Origin: Ampullaceana balthica
Taxonomy: Eukaryota > Mollusca > Gastropoda > Lymnaeidae
NCBI GenBank assembly: GCA_944989445.1
Contig: CALYLW010000054.1
Span: forward strand, 124,001 to 188,000
Direction: 5' to 3'
Length of the DNA: 64,000 nucleotides
The position numbers and the translations under genes are program-made. How positions within the stretch are numbered: position 1 is the first letter of the stretch; each line of letters opens with the position of its first letter. Under the pieces are notes generated by a model, which did no database searches, was not told where the DNA came from, and saw only the letters and a program-made list of their open reading frames with translations. Positions 23,529 to 30,947 of this stretch are shown here, in pieces.

Positions 23529-24868
23529 CAGGGGTCGGGAAACCATGGCTCGCGAGCCAGATGCGGCTCTTTTGATGGCTGCATCTGGCTCTCTGCATTT
23601 ATTTTTAAAAAACTTTTATTCAGACTCATTTGAACTACGGATTAATTGCATATAAAACAGCATAACAATTTTATTAAAAATTAATTCAGAGACATTGTAA
23701 TTGTATTTTTACAAGCTTTTATTTAACTCACACTGTTTGTATGTTGTATCCGTCAAATCTTGTAACGTAAAATTAAACTACTTCTGATGGTCCTAGAGAT
23801 CTCAAAATTTTACCACAGATAGATCTTGGATGACAATACATTGTATCAAAATTTCAGATCGATCGAATGTACCGTAATTAAATAAATGCATTTTTACGTT
23901 TATCTTTATATATAATCTGTATCCGTGCTATTCTTGACTTTCACGTGAATGTCACCGGAGTTCACAACCAGCCATGGATGACGACATTCCAGGTGTTAAA
24001 CAGCTCAGTAATTCGAAACTAAATCTAAATTGACATGATAATACAAGAGGAACAACTGGTATTTGTGTATCCTAGTTGGCCCAATTGTTAACTTAATGGA
24101 TTTTCGACCTGGGGGTACTGGGTTCAATTTTCAGTTGGGGAAACTGTTATTTTTTAAATACATAAATTTGTAATTAATAATCTATCTTTTTACCACTATC
24201 AAATTTCAGTTATAGACAACGAAGTTTGACTAATTAAATTGAGTTGATTATGTCAAAAAATTGATTAAAAAATTGTGTTACTAAAAAGTAGAAAATAAAA
24301 TATTTAAAAAATCTTTTTTTAAAAGGACACACTTTTATTTACATATAGAAAGTGCACTAAAAAGAAGAAAATAAAAATTTTCAATCCGTGAACCTATCGA
24401 CTGCACATAAAAGCGTGGGGCCCTCATCACAACTCGCAATCATGTACAAAGCTGCGAAACATAAATACAAATTTATATGAATATTAATAAACATTTAAAG
24501 TTTCACAACTTTGATAATATACATGCTACTATCATATTAATGAGAAAAATTTATCTATATGCAAAAGAGTAGTTGCAATAAGAAATGAGTTGTGATGGGC
24601 GCCCCACGCTTTTATGTGCAGTCGATAGGTTCACGGATTGAAAATTTTTATTTTCTTCTTTTTAGTGCACTTTCTATATGTAAATAAAAGCGTGTCCTTT
24701 TAAAAAAAGATTTTTTAAATATTTTATTAGTGTTGAAATAACACAAAATGCACACATTAACTTGAATTTTTTAATTTTTAGATTTAATCATAATCTATGG
24801 CTCTCGCATTACTTTTCAAAATATGTTGTGCATATGGCTCTTTCAGACAAAAAGTTTCCCGACCCCGG
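23529..24868. mobile_element. hAT-like element nested in the previous one
   Basis: Begins CAGGGGTCGGGAAACC and ends AAAGTTTCCCGACCCCGG. Flanking octamers CTTTAGCC are identical (23521-23528, 24869-24876). The ends carry GGCTCGCGAGCCAGATG and GCTGCATCTGGCTCT, a subterminal sequence typical of a widespread animal hAT group. It contains a copy of the CGATCGAT-core repeat and a foldback at 24295-24728. Confidence 0.85.
24295..24728. repeat. Foldback element, ~125-bp arms
   Basis: The left arm (about 24295-24421: AAAAGGACACACTTTTATTT ... CATAAAAGCGTGGGG) is the near-perfect reverse complement of 24600-24728. The spacer is about 180 bp. The arms contain GTGCACTAAAAAGAAGAAAA, also found near 50320. 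Third level of the nest. Confidence 0.85.
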
Positions 24869-24968
24869 CTTTAGCCCAATCAGCACCCCCCCCCTTAATC
24901 CGCCATAGTCTGTGACTGACCAAAAGAAAAGAAAAAGTCTGAAGGGTTTGTTTTTTCCAGCTGTGGAC

Positions 24969-25436
24969 CAATTTAGAAAAGTACACAATCAGCAGTGAGA
25001 GGATATACCTGTTAAGAAGGAAAAGGACCAATTTAGAAAAGTACACAAATAGGAGTGAGAGGATATACCTGTTAAGAAGGAAAGGGACCAATTTAGAAAA
25101 GTACACAAATAGGAGTGAGAGGATATACCCGTTAATAAGGAAAAGGGCCAATTTAGAAAAGTACACAAATAGCAGTGAGAGGATATACCAGTTAAGAAGG
25201 AAAAGGGCCAATTTAGAAAAGTACACAAATAGCAGTGAGAGGATATACCAGTTAAGAAGGAAAAGGGCCAATTTAGAAAAGTACACAAATAGCAGTGAGA
25301 GGATATACCAGTTAAGAAGGAAAAGGGTCAATTTAGAAAAGTACACAAATAGCAGTGAGAGGATATACCCGTTAAGAAGGGAAAAGGCCAATTTAGAAAA
25401 GTACACAAATAGCAGTGAGAGGATGTACCTGTTAAA
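24969..25436. repeat. 60-bp tandem repeat, ~8 copies
   Basis: Unit starts CCAATTTAGAAAAGTACACA and contains GCAGTGAGAGGATATACC. Copies differ by a few bases. Since 60 is divisible by three, a 187-codon hydrophobic frame stays open on the - strand (20-residue repeat with SKL and LLN motifs); there is no start context or conservation to support it as a gene. Confidence 0.93.
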
Positions 25437-25527
25437 ATAGACACTTTACAACTGCAATGTACCCAACGTCCAGACTTAACACTGTGACACTACTAAACTT
25501 TCAATTTAAAAAAATTATAATCAAGAG

Positions 25528-25561
25528 CAAGGAGGTTTGATTAGCTAATCAAACCTCCTTG
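25528..25561. repeat. Perfect 34-bp palindrome
   Basis: CAAGGAGGTTTGATTAG is followed immediately by its exact reverse complement, centred on AGCT with no loop. It could extrude as a cruciform. Function unknown. Confidence 0.9.
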
Positions 25562-25603
25562 ATCAAGAGTTACCATCCATAGCGAGGACACACGCACGCG
25601 CCT

Positions 25604-25751
25604 TAAGGTTGGTCCACACCTCTCAAATGCTCGTGAGCATTTGATCGAACATCACACGAACGCACTATAAAATACGCCATATTTTATAGTGCGTTCGTGT
25701 GATGTTTGATGAAATGCTCGCGAGCATTTGAGATGTGTGGACCAACCTTTA
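25604..25751. mobile_element. Palindromic MITE, ~70-bp arms
   Basis: Left arm TAAGGTTGGTCCACAC ... GCACTATAAAATA and right arm TATTTTATAGTGCG ... GTGTGGACCAACCTTTA are near-perfect inverted repeats with only a few bases between. GCGC flanks both sides. Confidence 0.82.
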
Positions 25752-25769
25752 GCGCATTATATCTCTATA

Positions 25770-26960
25770 CATATAAGACGCATTATATTTGTTGTCTGTC
25801 TGTCTGTTGAAGTCTGTTCCCTAATAACTCAAGACCCAGACAACCAAATAACGTGAAATTTGGTACACATACACAAAATTACATGGGAAAAGTTCTTAAA
25901 CAGTTTCGTTCCATATATGTAAGATACTGGGGACCGGGGGCCCAAAATGTAGTTTTTTTTTCTAATATGAGCTTTATAAAAAATATTAAAAAATAAAAAT
26001 ATCCTATTTCCCCCGTGTAGGTAAAGGCATGAAACGTTCGGTGGTTGTTACGTATCATTTGGTGATGGTAACAGGTAAAACAATCATATAAATTATCACT
26101 TACCGGGGGCCCTAATGTAGTTTTTTTTCTTATATTTAAAACTGACTCAACACTAATTTTTCAACTTTCCGTGAAGGTAGAAGCATGAAACTTTGGGAAC
26201 TTGCTGAATACACTCTTATGAAGATAATTGGCGAAAAATAATTTAAAAATTTTCACTCATGGGTGGCCGGGGGCCCCAAAACGTTTTTTTTTCCTTATAT
26301 GGGCTATATAAAACTGAATCAACACTAATCTTTCTTTGTAAGTAGAAACATGAACTTTGGAAAGTTGTTGAGTACCCTCCTGCGATGGTAGGAATCGAAA
26401 AAAAATTATCACTAACTGGGGGGCCGGTTGCCCAAATGTTATATACATATAAGACGCATTTGTTGTCTGTTTGTCTGTTCCCTAATAACTCAAGACCCAG
26501 ACAACCAAATAACGTGAAATTTGGTACACGTACACAAAATTACATGGGAAAAGTTATTAAACAGTTTCGTTCCATATATATAAGATACTGGCGGCCGGGG
26601 GCCAAAAATGTAGTGTTTTTTCCCCTTATATGAGCTTTAAAAATAAAATTTAAAAATTATCCTATTTCCCGTGTAGGTAGAAGCATGAAACTTTCTGTGG
26701 TTGTTCGGTATAATTTGGTGATGGTAACAGGTTTAAAAAAAAATTATATAAATTATCACTCAGTCTCTTGGGATTGCTGGTATAGACTTGCAGACACCAT
26801 GGTTTTCTCATGGACAGTTGTATGTGGCCTGCTCCAGAGTTAGCAAAGAGGAAAATCCTTTTGTGCACACTCCAAATGGAACTGCCAAAAAATGTTGTCT
26901 ATCACATTGCTTTAAGTTAAATGTAACCTTTTATTGCATGCATGTAAACAGTTTTGTACG
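25770..26960 (+). pseudogene. Helitron-type remnant: tandem tail repeats plus Pif1-helicase C-terminus
   Basis: Two copies of a ~180-bp block (from TTGTTGTCTGT, then CCCTAATAACTCAAGACCCA, then AACGTGAAATTTGGTACAC) lie at about 25790-25970 and 26460-26620, with degenerate relatives between. Near 26770-26890 the + frame reads FSHGQLYVACSRVS followed by TPNG, i.e. helicase motif VI of the Helitron Rep-Hel protein (SF1/Pif1). A frameshift in the AAAAAA run follows TPNGTAK. The upstream helicase and Rep domains are absent. Identity from motif VI is strong; the tail repeat link is inferred. Confidence 0.7.
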
Positions 26961-26997
26961 GGAAAGCCGGGTACTTGCCCCTGGTTAATTTATATTT

Positions 26998-27370
26998 TTT
27001 TACACGCTTTTATTTAAGTCACACTGTTTGTATGTTGCATCCATCCATCCTTCGTTCAAATCTTGTAACGTAAAATTAAACCACTTCTGATGGTCCTAGG
27101 GATCTCAAAATTTTACCACATATAGATCGTGGATGACAATGCATTGTATCAAAATTTCAGATCGATCGAATGTACCGTAATTAAACTAATCAATTTTTAG
27201 TTTATCTCTATTTATCGCTATTTAGAATGTATAGTCGTCTGCTAGAGTTGACCTCCACGGCTCACTGGTTTAACTCCAGCCATCGTTTACCAAATTCCCG
27301 TGTTTACATCAAGGGCAGGGGAGATCAGCGCGTTTCAGTCTGTAAATGTTTGTAAATAAAAGCGTGTCCT
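26998..27370. mobile_element. MITE with ACACGCTTTTATTT ends
   Basis: Starts ACACGCTTTTATTTAAGTC and ends GTAAATAAAAGCGTGT, inverted repeats of about 14 bp. The interior carries the shared CGATCGA core (near 27160). Relatives: about 23709, 49346 and 63386. Confidence 0.75.
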
Positions 27371-28487
27371 TTTTAAAAATTTTTTTTTACATTTTACTTA
27401 TTGTTACTTAAATACGTTTCCATCGTATTATTGTTGTTATGTATTTAGTCGTGAATACTTAAATAGAAAGGTTTTTTTTTCTTCCTTATTTCTTGCATAG
27501 CCGAACTCATTTGCTGTGTTACCTCACAAAATTTGGGAGCCGTGGGATTACCGCGACTTAACCGATTTCTTGAAAATAATGAATCGCAGCTTAACGGGAT
27601 CTACATATGCGTTATAAAAAATATAATTAATCGAAATTAATCGATTAATGATTAATCGATTAATTTTTCTCAACTATTAATCGTTAATTAATTTTTTTTA
27701 ATCAGTACCAGCCCTATTGTATACCATTGAAATTCATTTTAGTCATAAGTATAAGCAATATTAATCTAAATTGTCAGGCTATCACTATTAGTATCCACCT
27801 GCTGCGACATGCCGCCGTGTAGGGCACATGTGGAAATTAGACCGTATACTTTATACAATATTTATGCGATTATACATCATGTCCATGAGCTATGGTAGCT
27901 AGCATTATTTAAGAACAATGGTGTCCAAACTTTTTTTTTGGAAGTTAAAAAAATACGTGAGGACCGGATTACAATAATAAACAAAAAGTGGCGTACGTTG
28001 AGACTTAATCATATGCTTTTTAGTTATGAGATTGCCATTTGTAACAAGGCTTTAGTTATATGATTGCCATTTGTAACAAGGTTTTAGTTATATGATTGCC
28101 ATTCTTTTGCAATTTGTAATAGCGATGTTTAAAGGGCTGAAGGCAGAAGCGTAACTGGGTTTTCCGCGCTCTTGGCTAATTTATTTTTTGGCGCCTTTGA
28201 CACATGGATACTTTAAAAACTCCAAAAGGTAGGACAATACTGAATTTGAATAAATTGATGGATTAACTAACCCTCGGCGCCCTTGGCAACTGCCCCGATG
28301 CCAAGTCGTTGTCGCAATTTTCGAAACTTTAATAATATATTTATTCCATAATTATAAAATTCTAAACTTGGATGAATGAAAGCCAGGTTATAGAATAAAT
28401 ATGCTTATTTTAAACTAAGTACCTTAAAATAAAATAAAAATTTCATGAAATGTAACTAGAACCGAAAATGGTGTAATTTATGAAGGG
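27371..28487. other. Transposon debris without a gene
   Basis: At 27620-27716 there is an ATTAATCG-rich stretch ending ACCAGCCCTA, matching one end of the BED-type hAT at 47997-48782. At about 27918 a hAT-like end GGTGTCCAAACT begins, whose probable partner (TTTGGACACCCATG) lies at about 36075-36090 on the far side of the LTR retrotransposon. A ~33-bp unit (ATTGCCATTTGTAACAAGG) is repeated about three times near 28025-28110. Confidence 0.55.
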
Positions 28488-28492
28488 GCCGT

Positions 28493-29042
28493 TGTCAGGG
28501 TATGAGAATCACTGCGAATGATTGTGGTGAGATTGTTGTGAGCCAGTGTTGGAGTCGGGTCAAGGAGTTGTTGACGGGTATGAACTCCTATCACGTGAAT
28601 AATGTCTAGTGATGTCTGAGTGAACTTCTGGTCACACGGGATATGTCAGGGACATGACCAGAGGACACGCTAGGGTCAGTTGAGACCAGTTGGGGGGTAT
28701 ATAAGAGAGTAGTCGAGACGAGTGCGGGGTGTGGCAGAAAGCTGTGTAGTTCGCAGAGTGTTGTGCGGTCAGACCGGTCAGGATAGACCGGGGAGCTGCA
28801 GGGTTGCAGTAAAACAGAGTTGAGTTTAACGTCGCCCAGAAGCGGTCGGGTCGGACCGAGGGCATGCTTGAGCATACAGCCGTTATATATAGATGTATTT
28901 TATGTCAAGGCAAGACAGCCAGTTGTACAGTTGTTTATAGTAGAATAAACATTGCATCGTTACACAGACTTGTGTCATCTCTTGTGTATGTTGTGTGTAG
29001 CGGAGAGCAAGGTACAATCCACCTAAACATAGAGACTTAACA
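28493..29042 (+). repeat. 5' LTR (550 bp)
   Basis: Starts TGTCAGGGTATGAG and ends GAGACTTAACA. It contains a TATA box TATATAAG (28698) and a polyadenylation signal AATAAA (28944-28949), giving a plausible U3-R-U5 layout. Matches the 3' LTR at all but one observed position. Confidence 0.95.
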
Positions 29043-29062
29043 TGGGGGCCCGAATTGTCTCT
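29043..29062 (+). promoter_or_regulatory. Primer binding site region
   Basis: TGGGGGCCCGAATTG directly follows the 5' LTR; the initial TGG pairs with the CCA end of a tRNA. The exact primer tRNA cannot be named without a tRNA set. Confidence 0.65.
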
Positions 29063-29552
29063 GGATTGCCTAGCACCGCCAAACACTACGAGAGATGGGA
29101 CGGAACCACATCAGCACAGCGGTATGTGCGCCTGTACTTTTCAGTACAGCGCCTCTGATACAGACTACTGTATCCATCGTAGGGCATACGTCTTACAACA
29201 GCACAACGACGATCAACCAGCGACGAACACGGGCAGACAGGGCAACGATCAACGTATCAGCGGATTTTCTGATAGACGAGGCCTAGCAAGTCCCAGTACG
29301 GAACATTACCAGCCAGAAGACCAACTACAAGAGATACCTCGAACCAGAACCAGCAAAACAACGACGTCGGAACCAGACGGTGCCAACTACGAGAGAAGAC
29401 GATTACAAACTGTACCGGGAGGTCAAGTTGCAGAACCAACCATCCCGCCCCAGCTACAGTGGGACCCTGAGGAGCCGAGACGACCCACAGCACCACAGTT
29501 CAAATCGGGACAAGTTCGAGAAGATATTCAAGGTGGAGAAAAACATTACTAA
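29055..29552 (+). CDS. Leader ORF of the LTR element, doubtful
   Basis: A 165-codon frame between PBS and gag, polar and rich in Pro, Gln, Arg and Thr, with no recognised domain. It is in a different frame from gag. It may be an unusual leader ORF or simply a long open frame in the 5' untranslated region. A pure chance frame of this length in GC-richer DNA is possible. Confidence 0.25.
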   Translation: MSLDCLAPPNTTRDGTEPHQHSGMCACTFQYSASDTDYCIHRRAYVLQQHNDDQPATNTGRQGNDQRISGFSDRRGLASPSTEHYQPEDQLQEIPRTRTSKTTTSEPDGANYERRRLQTVPGGQVAEPTIPPQLQWDPEEPRRPTAPQFKSGQVREDIQGGEKHY

Positions 29553-29831
29553 GTGACAAGGAAACTGCAAAAAGTGTGACTTTGTGAACTTCTTACGAAT
29601 GGATATTTATTGTGTAATGGGACTTTCATTGTATATGGATATTATGTCTGAAATATAACCCACAGTAAGTACGTACTTAATTACTTATAAAATAGTGTTA
29701 AATTGGGGAAGTGTGCTATAGCAAGATTGATCTGTTAGATAATATATATAGATATAGCATACCTGTCAGATATAAACGGACAATAAGGGAAGCTAGATTA
29801 TAAGTAAGTTGTAAGTTATTGTAGAAGTAGA

Positions 29832-30644
29832 ATGGAAACTAGAAGCAGTAGTAAGGGTATAAACATGGACGAGAAATTAGAGTCGTTTAAAAAACAAGGG
29901 GAAAAACTCGCACTCAGAGGGGAGGAACTAGATGGATATGTGAGAGAGCAATGGAAAGATTTTCAAACACAGGAAAGGTTAAGGGAACAGAGAGATTATG
30001 ACGACAGACAGAGACAGAAAGACGAACAAAAGGTAAAGGAACAGAGAGAGTATGACGAGAAACAGAGACAGAAAGAAAGGGAGCACGAATTGAAATTGGC
30101 AGAAATTAAAAGGAAAGACGTAACTGAACTGGACATGACAGGCCACTCGAGAGAAAACAAAGACCTTCGACAAATATTAAAAAATTTGCAAAAATTCGAC
30201 GGGTCCCAAGAACTCGACGAATATGTGGCGACATTCGAACATGTAGTGGCTCAGGCGAAAGTGCCAAAAAGTCAATGGCTGATAGAGCTACAAGTAAGGC
30301 TAACGGTTGAGTTACAATCATTCTTAATGACGGAAGACGTTAGGACAAAACTGCATGATTATGACACTGTCAAGCGACTCCTTTTGCAACATGCAGGATT
30401 TAATGGGGAGAAGTACAGGGAAGCGTGGAATAGTCTAGCACCGGAGAGTAATAATTTTAGATTATTTCACTCAAAATTGGTTAGAAGTTTAGACAATTGG
30501 GTGGCCAGTACAAAAACAGAGAGAACATTTGAGGGGTTGAGGGATTTATTATGTAGAAACAAGTTATTATTGAACATGAATGAAGAGGCTATTAAATGCA
30601 TCCTAATGAATAATGCCCCCAAATGTGAGGACGTACTGACATAA
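29832..30644 (+). CDS. gag: Gag (capsid part) of the LTR retrotransposon
   Basis: 270 codons. Residues about 35-95 are highly charged (RQRQKDEQKVKEQREY type) and predicted to be coiled coil. The following part has LQKFDGSQELDEYVATFEHV and DYDTVKRLLLQHAGF, like the SCAN-related capsid region of Ty3/Gypsy gag proteins. The frame ends at TAA 30642-30644, but the same frame continues into the zinc knuckle without a shift. I therefore read this stop as a nonsense mutation rather than the natural Gag end. Gag would form the particle that packages the element RNA. Confidence 0.85.
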   Translation: METRSSSKGINMDEKLESFKKQGEKLALRGEELDGYVREQWKDFQTQERLREQRDYDDRQRQKDEQKVKEQREYDEKQRQKEREHELKLAEIKRKDVTELDMTGHSRENKDLRQILKNLQKFDGSQELDEYVATFEHVVAQAKVPKSQWLIELQVRLTVELQSFLMTEDVRTKLHDYDTVKRLLLQHAGFNGEKYREAWNSLAPESNNFRLFHSKLVRSLDNWVASTKTERTFEGLRDLLCRNKLLLNMNEEAIKCILMNNAPKCEDVLT

Positions 30645-30947
30645 ATTGACCATATAAAGTCGGCAGGACAAGGACAATTAAGTCGGAAAGTCAATACACA
30701 GCCACTGGTAGGGGGTGTGGCTGAATATAGGGGTGAATATGGAGGCAAGTCTAGAAGTCGCTCGACGGAGGGCCGAGTAATGGGTACATGCTTTAACTGT
30801 GGTCAGAGGGGTCACATAATGGCCAACTGTCGACAGAAATGGGCCAATAATAGGATGCCTGCAAATGCGAAGGGAAATCAGTATAAAAGCTCAGACCAGA
30901 AATATAGCTATGGAAATAAGTATCCATGGTACAGCCAGGATAGGTGA
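30645..30947 (+). CDS. Nucleocapsid zinc-knuckle part of Gag
   Basis: Continues in the gag frame. CFNCGQRGHIMANC is a classic CX2CX4HX4C knuckle at about 30789-30830, preceded by an Arg/Ser/Gly-rich basic stretch suited to RNA binding. It ends at TGA 30945-30947, followed directly by CTA, a context known to favour stop-codon readthrough. The protease frame follows in the same phase, so this stop could be the programmed Gag-Pol boundary. Confidence 0.85.
   Translation: MDHIKSAGQGQLSRKVNTQPLVGGVAEYRGEYGGKSRSRSTEGRVMGTCFNCGQRGHIMANCRQKWANNRMPANAKGNQYKSSDQKYSYGNKYPWYSQDR

Larger units (their letters stand above)
23401..24908. mobile_element. hAT-like element (outer shell of a three-level nest)
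   Basis: Begins CAGGGGCGGATCAAG and ends CCTTAATCCGCCATAG, inverted repeats. Flanks TCAGTGAC and TCTGTGAC match 7 of 8. Only ~130 bp on the left and ~30 bp on the right belong to this element; the rest is a later insertion (23529-24868). A related element occupies 53077-53663. Confidence 0.82.

Noticed and set aside
28606..28875. Antisense frames in the LTRs (also 35460-35729)
   Set aside because: They are identical in both LTRs because the LTRs are identical; no domain and no function expected there.
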